Source: Phlebotomus papatasi
Lineage: Eukaryota > Arthropoda > Insecta > Diptera > Psychodidae
Assembly: GCF_024763615.1 (NCBI RefSeq)
Contig: NC_077223.1
Location: 92,814,627 to 92,878,626 of the forward strand
Length of the DNA stretch: 64,000 nucleotides
Direction of reading: 5' to 3'
The notes beneath the pieces were generated by a model. The model was not told the origin of the DNA and made no database searches. It was given only the letters and a program-made list of their open reading frames with translations. Made by a program: the position numbers and the translations under genes. How positions within the stretch are numbered: position 1 is the first letter of the stretch; every line of letters begins with the position of its first letter. Shown one piece after another: positions 21,640 through 32,965 of the stretch.

Positions 21640-22345
21640 AAAATTTATCAAATTTAATAAATCTCAAAAAGAAGTGGGAATGAAAAGAGGCACCAAGTAC
21701 ATACAGATCTGCTGCATAATGAGGTGGAAATCGTACAGGTTCAGATGAGTCTAAGATTCCTATGGCTTCTTTTAAGAGTTCCTGGGTGAGTTTATTGCAT
21801 TTCTGGAGTCCAAAGCTCCTATTTTCTTGAGCGTTGCTGAAACCGCACCCACCAATTCAACTGAAGATGCTCCCTAAGGGGCCGAAAACCTCCCACGATG
21901 GCGATGAGGCGAACATCAATGGGGCCCATCAGCTACTCTTCCTCCAGGAACAATGTTGTTGTTTGAAGTGGCCGATATTCTGACTTTGACGGCCATCTTT
22001 CCAAATTTGGAGCTTGCACATTCATTGGACTCCTATGGGCAGAACTGCCCTTTCCGGGGGCAATAGTGGAATGGATAAAAGTTAGGATTGCACAAACACA
22101 GAACCATTATAAATAAGGAACCATTATTCTGAATTTCGCCGCAAATTCCGAATTACTAAAAAACTTGATATAAAAATCTAAGTCAAATTCAAGTTATAGT
22201 CCTCCAGCACCGCGGCAGGGTTTTAAGGATGTTGTCTACTGTATTTTTAAATCTTATTCGTGGATAACCCTTCTTTTCGACTCCTCCTAGTTCCGCTCAT
22301 AGAGCATCCTGGGCTTCCTTTCCAGATGTGACCGGCTCAACTTTA
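21640..22345 (-). pseudogene. Coding-like minus-strand remnant, unidentified
   Basis: This region is clearly less AT-rich than its neighbours. On the minus strand it gives short blocks that read like protein but are broken by stops and frame changes. One block at about 22345-22230 reads KVEPVTSGKEAQDAL, a stop, then AELGGVEKKGYPRIRF. One block is near 22000-21790, and one at about 21835-21690 contains LTQELLKEAIGILDSSEPVR followed by FPPHYAADLYVLG. I do not recognise the family. It could be a decayed host pseudogene, a mobile-element protein or diverged exons of a host gene. Assignment is open. Confidence 0.35.
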
Positions 22346-25204
22346 AAGACTTTACAGAATTTATAAACTAATAAACAAGAAGAGTCTAAAAAATACAAGT
22401 TTGATCATTCGTCTCTTTTATTCATTCAAACAAATTATACAATCAAAGTTCAGAATATAATAGGATCAACCGGATCAACTTATTAACGAGATAGGACATT
22501 TCGCTAAGTATTTTCTATTGAACTACCTAGGGTCTAAGGGTATAATGGGATAATTTTGAACATAATTTAAATTTTGAATTATGAGATCCTTACAGATTCA
22601 GATGGGTAACTAAAAGAAGATCATGAAGAAGTACAAGATTTACACTCAATAGTACATCTTCATTGTATTACAGTCCGTGCCCTTCGGAAACAGTGAGAAA
22701 ATTTCAAATTTCTAATTTAGCTTCTGTTCAAAATGACCTTGTTGCACCCTACTCTTTTTATAAATTATCTTTATTCTTAACATGCAATCTATTAGGAAAA
22801 CATTGAAGTTTGCACATTGAGAAACTTTTTTTCTCATGAAAAGGATTTCTCTATTATATCGTATATTGCATCTTTAAATTTAACTTTCGGTTGCATCGTC
22901 CCCTATATTTTCAACATTTATGTATATACACTAAGCACTTTAGATGTCGTTCTAATGTATGGCAAATTTTATCTGGAGTCCACTTCTTGCACTACTTGGG
23001 AGGTATTTAAAAGGTGGCATCTTGCCAAAATTATTCAATTTCTTGTTTGAATGTGAAAATGACATCAAAGTACGGCCATTTTCCCGTGATACTGGTACTT
23101 TTACATCATTTTCAGAGAGACATTTTGTGGGCTACATCTTCTTCCTAAAATATCTCACAGATCCCCATTACACCCTTTGCCAATTGGGAAATTCAGTAAC
23201 GAACCATGTTCTTTGGGACGGTCCAGGTATCTCCACTGAATTCACCTTAATGACTACCGCTTGTTGAGCTTATTGAGCAATAATTACACTAGGTGAGATT
23301 TAAATCTCCCAACTATATCAATTAATTTAAGCTTCTCTTTCCTTACTAGATATCTTTAATAAAAAAATAAATAAAATAATGTAGGATTTTATGCTATCAT
23401 TCTCCCATTATTCTTTGCTTTTTTTTTCAAGAGGTCAATAGCAAAAATTATGAAATTATCTGACATACAAAAGGATCATTCAAAAATTCCAAAGGTATGT
23501 CTTTATCAATGGTACCGACGTTCCTGCATCGACCTTTCACTGGCAAAATGGTCAGCTTGCGGACTGTTGATTAAATATTAACATAGGAATTCCGATGTAA
23601 TGAAGATTTTCCCCTTGGAATGATTGAAAATCGATCCAACACCTTCACCCTGAATGTTGAGAATCCATGTCAAAATTTTGGAAACAGAGTGGTAAGGGAT
23701 ACAAGTGTAATGAAATATCGTGAGGAAAATGATGATAACCATCTAAAGGCAGAAAACCCAATTCAATATCTAATTTCAATATTTTGATTTCATTATTATT
23801 TCTCCTCTGAAAGTTTGCTTTACTAAATATGACAGAGTTGGGAAATTGTCTGTTCGCGTTTCATTCCGCAAGTACAATTTCAGTTATGGATTATTACATA
23901 TCAAATAAGTTTATCTCATCAGAATAAAGCCCACGAGCGATATAGATGGAGAACAATGTACGTAAAAGCTTAGCATATTGGCATATTTCTAAAAGACAAG
24001 TAATTTTATAATATTATTACGCTAGATTATGATTATGAATTTCAGAGTGTATTGCATATGTAAAAATTATGACAAATCTAAGTAAATTTTTTTATTGATA
24101 GTTTTTGTTATGCTTACTTTAAAGAATCTTTTTAATTAAAAAAAAGAGTTTTACGTCAATTCGAATAAAACAACAAAAAATTACGGAACTACTAAATTTC
24201 TGAACTTTTCAAACTACAGCATTATTAAATTATTTGAAATTAATATTATATGCATAAAGTAATATTTTATCTTTAATAATTTTCAGAGGAAATGAAGGAA
24301 GTCATAATACCGTGTGTGTTTGTTAATAATCATATTTATGTTCCTTACATAGCTCATTCAATTGTTTTAAAAATAATTTTAATACCGTGTTCTCGTTCTA
24401 ATTGAGCTCGTGTAAAGCTCTCGATAATTTTACAAAGGGCAATTTGTCAACTTCATTAAACAAAAAGGCCAATTTATAAAATAAAGTTAAAATACAAGCG
24501 TAATCATATTAATTTGCCCACTAAACATGTGAATAATACACTCATTGTTTTTCATAGCAATGCAATCAATTGGTATAATTTAAATCTTTGGGACTCCGAA
24601 TATATATTATTTGCAAGATTATGTATACATAACAGGTGAAAAGTAATCTAGATGAGATAACAATTGGAATAATAAAGGCTAAAAAAATATATATAAAGCT
24701 GAAATACAATGAAATACTGGTTCAAAATCTATTTTAGGGAATACATTTAAATAATAATGTTAGTTTTCTTTCATAATACATGTTGAGTTTGAATACTGTG
24801 TATATAACAATGTATTCCTAGGGAAGTGTTTCAGGATACAGAGACCACAACCATTTTCTTTGTATCCATACCGACAGCCCCAGTTTGACTCCAATAAGAA
24901 ACTTTAAATGCAATAATAAAAGAATGGCAGGAGAGACAAGAAAAGGGAAACTTTGTATTTGGTGGCTCTGCCAATGAATAAAATATGAAGGTGAATACAA
25001 AATATATACGATAAAGGTAAATTCCTCACTAGGGATATGGATTTATGTACATAATTTCCTACTACCAAAAACAATTCCTGTGACGTCAATCCCTTAAAAT
25101 ATTCGATAAAAGACACAAACGTTAACTTTGCTTGCTAAAGAGCATTAGTGCATATTTATTACTTAAAATATGATATTATTGTTATGTTTTGGAATTTCTA
25201 AAGT
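22346..25204. other. Long noncoding stretch, nothing recognised
   Basis: Two overlapping frames at 22817-23267 (77 and 102 codons) share the same DNA in different frames and show no domain, so I do not call them. No repeat partner, RNA gene or TIR pair was recognised. Confidence 0.4.
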
Positions 25205-25310
25205 TTTTTCACTGCTCGAACTCCACAGAGAGAGTGCAATATATTATATATAGTCCTTCGATTTTTTCAACTCCCAAAATCTCCACTTTCCCTATTTGAT
25301 ATCGAGTAAC
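25205..25310 (-). repeat. R11 terminal fragment
   Basis: TCACTGCTCGAACTCCACAG and the following GAGAGAGTGCA are the reverse complement of the R11 3' end found at 4330-4358 and 37970-37997. Only about 100 bases are recognisable. Confidence 0.6.
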
Positions 25311-25448
25311 ACTCGTAGAAATTTTTTTAGATGCTTCTAAAGTAGTGATTTCGACGGAAAGAAGTGAACACTAAATCGACTTATCAGAATATATGTAAGT
25401 CGAACAAGTCGATTTTTTGCAAAATTCATTTTTTGTTCGCTTTTCTAG

Positions 25449-25668
25449 TAGGGGAATGTTGGTATGGTTCGCACAGAGTGAGCCTTCAAACAACGCAAAT
25501 TTTCTCTTTATTTGCAAAGAGCTAGTTCGTCATTTCTTAGCCATAAGATAGATCATTATTAAGCTCATGAAACAAGATGAGAAATGGTAAGTTAGCTCTT
25601 TGTAAACAAAGAGAAAATTCGCATCGTTTGAAGGTTCACTCTGTGCGAACCATGCCCACATTCCCCTA
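25449..25668. mobile_element. TA-target MITE, GGGGAATGTTGGYATGG family, copy 1
   Basis: The ends TAGGGGAATGTTGGTATGG and the inverse of CATGCCCACATTCCCCTA are inverted for about 45 bp and flanked by TA. The repeat continues with TTCGCACAGAGTGA on both sides. A second copy is at 58084-58311. Confidence 0.9.
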
Positions 25669-25686
25669 CTCCTTGACACCCTCTAC

Positions 25687-25961
25687 CATGAGTATGACGT
25701 TTCCTATGTTTCCCATATGTTTCTAGCGTGCCGTAAAAACTTTTGAGTTTATTAGGTGTTTTCTGTCCCTGTAGAATGAATTAGCAAATAATACAAATAA
25801 CAAATACAAAATAAAAGCCAATTTAATATAGAATAGGCAACCGAAAATCCCAAATTGGCAACCTAGGTAGTTTTGGAGATATCTCGTGAAATGTGTACGA
25901 AAACAGGAAAATATTTGCACTAAAACTGGTCGCATTCTTCAGGGCTAATGTCACTCCCCTG
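25687..25961 (-). mobile_element. hAT-like MITE, copy 2, nested
   Basis: This is the reverse-orientation copy of 6269-6536, sharing CCCATATGTTTCTAGCG and GGAGATATCTCGTGAAATG. The right end reads CAGGGGAGTGACATT on the minus strand. The flanking octamers CCCTCTAC and TCCTCTCT agree at 6 of 8 positions, a decayed 8-bp duplication. It sits inside the element at 25374-26125. Confidence 0.8.
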
Positions 25962-26410
25962 TCCTCTCTCCCCTGTGAATATACCGGAAATTTTTTTATT
26001 TCCAAAGTTATAGAGGTTTCAAATCTTAATAATCCTATACTCAGCATGTAAAATCTCAACTTGAAACACTCTCCTGTAAAGTTAATCATTAACGATATAA
26101 TCGTTTTATAACCTGAGCCGTCGTACTACAATTAATGCCAGCGATATGCAAGCGTTGCTCAATGAAAACGATAAATTTAGCTTGCACCATAATTAAGCAT
26201 GACTTGAAAAGGTATTTTTAAACGTTTTCATGCATTAGATAATCGAAATGAACGAAAATGGGTCCCGCTAGGTACATACAAAAAAATCAAAAATCCATTT
26301 CCGAAATATTTCTTTTTTGGTATATAAAAAAATCCAGCATTGAATTAGTACAGGTGACGAGATATGGATATCATTCGAATATCCAAGATCCAAAACGTCA
26401 TATACTTCAC

Positions 26411-27160
26411 CTGGGGGTAAATTCTCTAATTTTGGTGAGTTGGTCACCAGTGACAGACTCACGAAAAAATTCGACCACTTTGTTCTCACTTTCTCATATT
26501 TTATGATTCTGTATGCTTGAGTGAGAAGTTAGTGACAATTTTTCCCGCGACTTTTTGACAGCAGTGGAGGGCAACCTTTTAGTACCGATTTTAGTACTTA
26601 TTTTGCTCTAAATTTTGAACCAGCCCGCAGGCGAAGATTTTATTCCTCTGAGATGTATGCAAAAGTGATGTGTCAACGTCAACGTATTGTGTCTAAAGTG
26701 GGTTTTATAATTTCGCGAATAAAGTAATAGAAACAATTATTAGAATTAGAATGTCGAGTGAGATATGTGGTTTCTTTTAGTTTAGTGACTTTGTAACTTT
26801 AGTGTTTACAAGTGTTGGTTTTTTTTTGTGGCTCAGTTTCTGATAAAATAGTGAAGTATTTCATCCGTACAGAGTGGATTTTTATTGATACCCTAAGATC
26901 AAAGAGGTGAAAAATTAGTTGCTCCTTATCATTATTGTGTTTACAGGCCCCTAAACATCCCTCTAAATCTATCGATTCAGCTACATTTCCCATAATTTCC
27001 TCCGAGTCACCGAACCATCATCGCGTGAGAAGTGTCACGAAAATATCGTGGCAAGTCTCACAAAAATGGGCATAGAGAATCACACTTAGTGACAAGTTTC
27101 GGTATTTTCTCATTTTTAGCACTTCTCACGTTCTCACAAAGTTAGAGAATTTACCCCCTG
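26411..27160. mobile_element. hAT-like TIR element, GGGGGTAAATTCTCTAA family
   Basis: The ends CTGGGGGTAAATTCTCTAA and (minus strand) CAGGGGGTAAATTCTCTAA are inverted repeats of 19 bases with one difference. Both are followed by TTTGRTGAG-type and GTCAC/CACTTCTCAC words. The 750-bp interior has no open frame of note. CAGGGG termini suggest hAT, but the flanking octamers do not match clearly, so the superfamily is tentative. Confidence 0.75.
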
Positions 27161-27389
27161 GAGCACCATCAAAATCATCAGTATGGACTTTTTGCTTGGA
27201 AATGGAGTAAATGCTATGCATTTGGTATCGGTAGTACCAATGGGGAATGATACAAGCTTCCGAAATTAACTGAAACCCTCTATGACCATCACTGCCGGAA
27301 ATATCTGATCAATCTGGATTATTAATTAAAAACACCATTAAAACGCCTCAAATAAAACGAATTTAAGATTGACATTTGTAATGTCTAAT

Positions 27390-27535
27390 GATGTCTACAC
27401 ATTAGAAGCAATTTTCGTCAAAAATTGCCTTTTTTTTGTAAAAAGAAATTCTGACGTTTTAGCCTACAATGATAGGGGAAATTTTCTTTAAAAAGGTATT
27501 TTTAAAGAAATTTCTATACTAGTGCGTAGAGGCCA
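27390..27535. mobile_element. Small MITE with TGTCTACACATTAG ends
   Basis: The left end GATGTCTACACATTAGAAGC and the right end (inverse TGGCCTCTACGCACTAGTAT) are imperfect inverted repeats. The interior AAGCAATTTTC/GAAATTTCT is also inverted. The terminal word GTCTACACATT is the same as that of the 5.4-kb element at 27851-33242, so this is probably a PIF/Harbinger-type MITE. Confidence 0.65.
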
Positions 27536-28026
27536 TAATGGAACTTTGGCATGGCTGAGCTATACTTAACCAATTTCGAAGAAAGCGAAAATTGTATAAT
27601 TGAATAGTTTCGGCCCAAAAACGATTTGTTTTACCATTTTACCAATTTTGCTATTAACTAGATGGAAAAAACGTTTATATATCGAGGGACAATGCATTAA
27701 ATTTAAGTAAGGTAAAGTACCCTAGCTCGACCGGTTTCCTCGATTTGACCGGTAGGTCAATTTTTGAAAGTTTGGTGAACAATTTCGTCAATTTTCATGA
27801 ATTTGTCACTGATTCGTATTATTTAAAGAATAATTGACCTATTAAAGTTAAGGTGTCTACACATTGGAGCTGATTTCATCAAGAATTATTTCAAGAATTT
27901 TTTAAAGAAAAATTCTTATTTTTGAAGGAATTTTTGAAGAAAAATGCCTCCACATTGGGTTTTTTATTTTCCATCAAAAATTTTTTTGACAGATTGCCAT
28001 CATTTCCAAGTCTCTACCTCTTCTGA

Positions 28027-28826
28027 CTGTTTTTCACGAAAATTTGTTGTTTCACTACTGGAAAAAGTGAGAAAAGCGTTTAGTGAAGTTCCTTGGGATA
28101 GTATTTAGTGAATTTGTGAAGAAAATCTTCTAAATATTCAAGGGAATAGTGTTTTTCTTGAGATGTCGTTCCTGGTGGAATTCAACCCAGCCTTGAAGGA
28201 ACATTTCCTGTGATTTTCCTCCAGAAATTGCCGGAAGTTAATCCATCTGTGTATTCTTGAGGTGTTCCACAGTACAGTGGCCTCGTACTCCATGGATTGC
28301 AAGATGGATGGAAAGGAGAAAATTTACGGGCACTTTGGAATCTCTGCCTTGGTTACCAATCAAAACAAGAGCTAACCAGAGCCACCGAGGAGATCTCAAT
28401 GCAAACGAGAGCTGTCCAGAGCTACCAGAAGCCATCACTTGAACCCCCAGAAGAACATCAGAATGATCTTTTATATCATTCACTTTCTCAACCACTAGGA
28501 ACTCTGTGGGATTGCTTCCTTTCGAGAACATCAGAACTGGATAGCCACATGCCTTCAATTCCTCATGTCAATGGAACATGGAACCCAGTAAATAAATCAG
28601 TAGTGGAATTATTTTGGAACATCCATGGAATTTTCACAGGAATATTCTTCTATTATATTAATTTTAAAAAAACTACATTTTTTACATAATAGAGATCCTT
28701 TATGTATTTTTTTTAATTTATTAAGGGGTCCACCTGGAAGATGTTTGCCCCGCTTTTATGTAATTTCTAATGATTATTTATTAAAAATTCCTACTTTTAA
28801 TAACATAATGCAATGTAAAGGACTTT
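28027..28826 (+). repeat. Left arm of the long inverted repeat
   Basis: It matches 32169-32965 in reverse complement with near-identity. Frames of 106 codons (minus strand, 28238-28558) and 61 codons (plus strand, 28257-28442) have identical translations in the other arm. A 130-codon frame (28297-28689, starting MQDGWKGENLRALWNLCLGY) is identical in the other arm until a 1-base length difference in an A/T run near 28670. None of these frames has a recognisable domain, and two frames on opposite strands are equally open. Their coding status is therefore doubtful. Conservation between arms may reflect recent duplication or gene conversion. Confidence 0.85.
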
Positions 28827-29329
28827 TAATTTAGAAGATTACGTGGATTTTTAAATATTTAGGTTTGCTTATTTTTAGTAGTAGAAAATATATCTGATGT
28901 GGGGATGTTATAATATAATACAAGCGGTTTAAAATAAATGAACTAAAAAAAATCTAGTATAATATCGACCACTCAGAATATAATCCGACTATCTCGATTT
29001 TTTGCAAAATTCGTTTTTTTCGCTTTTCGGATACTCCGTGAAACCCTCTACCTTCCCTGTGAATATTATACCTGAATATAAATTATTTCCAAATTTATAG
29101 CGCTTTTTCTAAAAAAGCAAAATCTCACTCATTTTTCAATTCAGTCAGGATAAGAGCCGCATAATTCGACCGTGTGACGTCATCATTTTGCATGTCAAAA
29201 GTATTCCGGCTGATTTCACGATAATAGATAAGCTATTATTTGGCTGCAAATATGTATAGTTTTCAATTTGGTAATATCTAGTTAATAACCAGTATTGTTA
29301 ATAATAATTAATAACTCTTCTATAAAATT

Positions 29330-30430
29330 AAAAAAATGGATAAAAACTAAAAATTGGATATTGAATACGAAATAGGCGTAAAGTGCTAGTATTTTTTATA
29401 TGGAGTTTGACAGCTGTAATGGACATTTGAATGGCTTATATTTTATAAAGATCAAAGAAAATTTCACGATTTAATCCAGAATATAAATTTTGCGAATATT
29501 GCAATTATTTATGAAATATTACTGATATCTTGATAGTTTTTTGAGGTTCTCTAGTATTGCAAGCGTTGCAAAACCTGGATAAAAGCAATAAAATGCTAAT
29601 TTATTATGCATCAAACTTCTCTTTGGCGCGAGAGCTCATAACCTATTAACTTTTAAGAGGTTTTGTTGCTTGAAAATTGGTTAGAAATAATAATAAGAAA
29701 TATGTGAAAAAGTGAAAATAATAAAAACTAAATAATATAAGACCTATAGGGGGTGTGGTTATCCGTCCTACTTCACTGAAACACTACCTCTTGTTTCGAT
29801 AATTATATCTTTTTATTAATCAATTTTCACATGAAAGTTTTCTACATTTTCTTTCGGATAATTAGCCGTCATTCCACACTTCACTTCTTCTTCTTCTTCT
29901 TCCCCTTCCAGTTCCCCATCCTAGACACACACCAACTGATCGACATTTTCCCATCACTACAGTTCCCACAGGGTAAATTCTGTAATTGCCGTGGAATTTT
30001 CACGCTTGCGTTTGATACCTGTCAATGCCAATCGACATATCACATTTGTTCGATTCGAAAATTGAATGAATTGATTTTTTCACACTTTAAAACCCAAATT
30101 GACATTTTACTTTAATTTTAAGTGATAACACTAATGTATAGAGAATTTAATGACCTTTCGTTTAGTAGAAAAAAATAGTTGATAACTTTTTTATTATGTT
30201 AAAAATTGAAAAAAAAACTAAAAAATGGGCGTAAAATACCAAATTGGCGTAAAATGCTACCTTTTTATACGTAGTTGGCATCCGAAATGGACATTTGAAT
30301 GGCTTATACTATATAACATAGAAAATGTTAATATTTTTGAGTTTTGTCATGATTCGAAAAAATCGTAAAAAATACGTGAAAATAATAAAATAATTATTAA
30401 AAATTAAATAATATAAGACCAAGAATTGAT
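29330..30430. repeat. Diverged direct duplication inside the 3-kb element
   Basis: Words such as GGACATTTGAATGGCTTATA, GCGTAAARTGCTA and AATAATATAAGACC occur in the same order at about 29330-29750 and again at about 30180-30430. Between them is a (TTC)n run at 29884-29905. The duplicates are clearly diverged. A 94-codon frame spanning 29831-30115 has no recognisable motif. Confidence 0.55.
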
Positions 30431-30719
30431 GTAGAATGGTAATGTAAAAAAAGGTGAAAATTCACTTTTCGCTTTGTTTTACTTTTTCTTTTCTTTTTAA
30501 ACTATATATGAGAATTTTAAAATTTCACAGGATAATATATAGATATAAGTTCTAAGATTCTTTCCAAATTGTTAGGAAAAAGGAAATTAAATATGTAAAC
30601 AAATGCAGTAGAGTCTCGCTATAAGCCATCGCTCTATAGTCCACAATTTATCGACCGTTGATTTCAAAACACTGATTTTAAGTTAGGTTATGTTTTTTAG
30701 TACGCGACAAGCATAATTA

Positions 30720-31049
30720 CAGTAGAGTCTCTCAAATCTGAATCTCTCAAATTCGAACGCCGGTTGGATTTAAAATGTCAATTGTAGGGTTATGTTAAAA
30801 AATTCGTATTGTGGATGATTAAAAATCATATCTCTGTGCTGTTTTCTGAATATTTATACACATTATGTGCGAATAAAATGAAAAGGAAGTATGTTACCAA
30901 CTAACACTTGTGAGAAATTACGGGAATTTGATTCAAAGTGCTATTTAATCTCACATAAATTCAGTTAGTTTTAAAAATATCGTTCGAATTTGAGAGGTGA
31001 GAAATGTCAAAAATACCCCCCAATCGTTCCAATTTGAGAGACTCTACTG
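30720..31049. mobile_element. CAGTAGAGTCTCTCAAAT MITE, nested in the pogo-like element
   Basis: CAGTAGAGTCTCTCAAATCT at the left and the inverse of TTTGAGAGACTCTACTG at the right are inverted, with a TA duplication on both sides (30718-30719 and 31050-31051). The first 12 bases are identical to the host element's ends but the following bases differ, so it is a sister family. The interior has TCGAATTTGAGAGGTGAGAA-like words and is non-coding. Confidence 0.88.
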
Positions 31050-31104
31050 TATTTTAATATTTTTGGCAAACTTTATTGAGTAGTTGTGATAATTGTGATC
31101 CACA

Positions 31105-31173
31105 ATGAAGAAAGTAAGGACAAGTACCACAATCGCAAAGAAAGTGGAAGCCGTTGAGCAATTTAAATACTAA
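31105..31173 (+). pseudogene. N-terminal fragment of a pogo/Tigger-like transposase
   Basis: ATG is preceded by a purine-rich context (CACAATG). It encodes 22 residues beginning MKKVRTSTTIAKKVEAVEQF and then stops. The pattern of basic residues, Thr, then KKVEAVEQF matches the start of CENP-B-type helix-turn-helix domains (usually Lys/Arg-rich, then an EK..II..FE-like helix). It lies inside an element whose ends are pogo/Tigger-like, which supports the reading. The DDE catalytic part is absent. Confidence 0.5.
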
Positions 31174-32168
31174 AAGTCGTTGATAATTTTAAAAAATTAC
31201 ATGGACTATAGTGCGACTCAAGTGTCAAATCTGAAACCAAATATGGACTATAGCGAGACTCTACTGTAGTATAAGGAAATTCAACAGAAGTTGCCTTTTT
31301 GCTACGAAAATCTGTAAAAATTCACTTTGGCATTTGTTGTCAATTTTCACAAAATTTATATAAAAATGATTAGAAAAATGGGAAAATATTTATTGAAAAA
31401 ATAATTTATGAGTCCTAGAACTGCTGTGAAGTTTTACGAAACGAAAAATATTGAAAAATTGCTTTTTTATGGAGAATAACTGCTCTAGCATTTTATGCCA
31501 GTTTGGTGTTTTACGTGATTTTTTGGCTCGGGTTTTAAAGTGTTAAAATGTCTTGAAAAAATTACTTAGAACAATTAATATACATAATAAACAATTTTGA
31601 CAAGTGATGCGTGACCAGCCGGGTCGTTTGGCAGCGTGGGAAACTCGAGTTGTTCGGGTCTTATCCTGAGCTTTTGATATGACAGCTCAGGAAAAATATG
31701 TTACAACTCGGAAAATATTGTAGTAGTTATTAAAATACACATTATTTTGTGAAAATTTTATGGAATTAAGATAACTTTTATCGAATCCTTTCGTTTGATG
31801 TACAATATTAGGAAAGTGAAGTTAAATTAATTGATTTATTAGCAAATGCAAATCTCAGCTTTAAATCGCTCTCCTGTAAAATTGGCCATTCACGAATTAG
31901 TCAGGTCTTATTCTGGGTGGTCGATATGTTAAGAGCAGTTTCCCAAAAATTAAATAAAATTTATTTCAATTTTAATTTCGCATTAAAATTCAAATAAGAG
32001 ACAGCCTTTGAAATTTATTGTCTTTTTTGATCAGTAAAAAGTTTCATTCAAGTTTTTAACGCTTGTGGAAAGGATTTTATCAATATCAGGAGGATTTTTT
32101 TATGAGATCTTAAGAGTATTTTCCAAAAATTACACTTTAAGACTCCCAAAAAATCTAGTTTTGAATCT

Positions 32169-32965
32169 AGTCCTTTACATTTCATTATGTTATTAAAAGT
32201 AGGAATTTTTAATAAATAATCATTAGAAATTACATAAAGGCGGGGCAAACATCTTCCAGATGGACCCCTTAATAAATTAAAAAAAAAATACATAAAGGAT
32301 CTCTATTATGTAAAAAATGTAGTTTTTTTAAATTAATATAATAGAAGAATATTCCTGTGAAAATTCCATGGATGTTCCAAAATAATTCCACTACTGATTT
32401 ATTTACTGGGTTCCATGTTCCATTGACATGAGGAATTGAAGGCATGTGGCTATCCAGTTCTGATGTTCTCGAAAGGAAGCAATCCCACAGAGTTCCTAGT
32501 GGTTGAGAAAGTGAATGATATAAAAGATCATTCTGATGTTCTTCTGGGGGTTCAAGTGATGGCTTCTGGTAGCTCTGGACAGCTCTCGTTTGCATTGAGA
32601 TCTCCTCGGTGGCTCTGGTTAGCTCTTGTTTTGATTGGTAACCAAGGCAGAGATTCCAAAGTGCCCGTAAATTTTCTCCTTTCCATCCATCTTGCAATCC
32701 ATGGAGTACGAGGCCACTGTACTGTGGAACACCTCAAGAATACACAGATGGATTAACTTCCGGCAATTTCTGGAGGAAAATCACAGGAAATGTTCCTTCA
32801 AGGCTGGGTTGAATTCCACCAGGAACGACATCTCAAGAAAAACACTATTCCCTTGAATATTTAGAAGATTTTCTTCACAAATTCACTAAATACTATCCCA
32901 AGGAACTTCACTAAACGCTTTTCTCACTTTTTCCAGCAGAAAATAACAAATTTTCGTGAAAAACA
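32169..32965 (-). repeat. Right arm of the long inverted repeat
   Basis: This is the reverse complement of 28027-28826. The corresponding frames are 32436-32756 (plus, 106 codons), 32552-32737 (minus, 61 codons) and 32269-32697 (minus, 142 codons). Differences seen between arms are few: a 1-base change in an A/T run near 32330, CCACCTGG versus CCATCTGG, and CTTTTATG versus CCTTTATG. Homology decays outside AACAAATTTTCGTGAAAAAC. Confidence 0.85.

Larger units (their letters stand above)
25374..26125. mobile_element. TIR element TCGACTTGTCAGAATA, copy with two nested MITEs
   Basis: The left end TCGACTTATCAGAATATATG and the right end (TAACCTGAGCCGTCG-TA) correspond to the ends of the uninterrupted 249-bp copy at 51209-51457. 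The internal words AAGTCGATTTTTTGCAAAATTC, GTGAATATACC and CATGTAAAATCTCA also match. It is interrupted first at 25449-25668 and again at 25687-25961. Without those insertions its length would be close to the 51-kb copy. Confidence 0.8.
30606..31266. mobile_element. pogo/Tigger-like element, CAGTAGAGTCTCGCTATA ends
   Basis: CAGTAGAGTCTCGCTATA at the left and TATAGCGAGACTCTACTG-TA at the right are perfect inverted repeats. CAGT termini with a TA target and an ACCTCGCTATAA-like word are characteristic of pogo/Tigger-type elements. The right part holds a 22-codon leader resembling the CENP-B-type DNA-binding start of such transposases (31105-31173). A related element is nested at 30720-31049. 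This is a deletion derivative. Confidence 0.85.
28963..31926. mobile_element. TIR element TCGACCACTCAGAATA, ~3 kb, nested in the foldback loop
   Basis: The left end TA-TCGACCACTCAGAATATAA and the right end (inverse TA-TCGACCACCCAGAATAAG) are inverted and flanked by TA. These ends and the next ~150 bases (CGATTTTTTGCAAAATTCG, CCTGTGAATATTATACC) match the 249-bp element at 51209-51457 and the split copy at 25374-26125. It is thus either the same small element with a large insertion or a longer member of the family. A second inverted pair, TCAGGATAAGA at 29147 and TCTTATCCTGA at 31662, lies further in. No transposase frame was found. Confidence 0.7.

Noticed and set aside
22817..23267. 77- and 102-codon plus-strand frames
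   Set aside because: They overlap in different frames and neither shows a domain. AT-rich residue composition suggests chance.
28238..28558. 106-codon minus-strand frame conserved in both arms of the foldback
   Set aside because: Conservation follows from the duplicated arm. The opposite strand is equally open, no domain is recognisable, and there is no independent evidence of coding.
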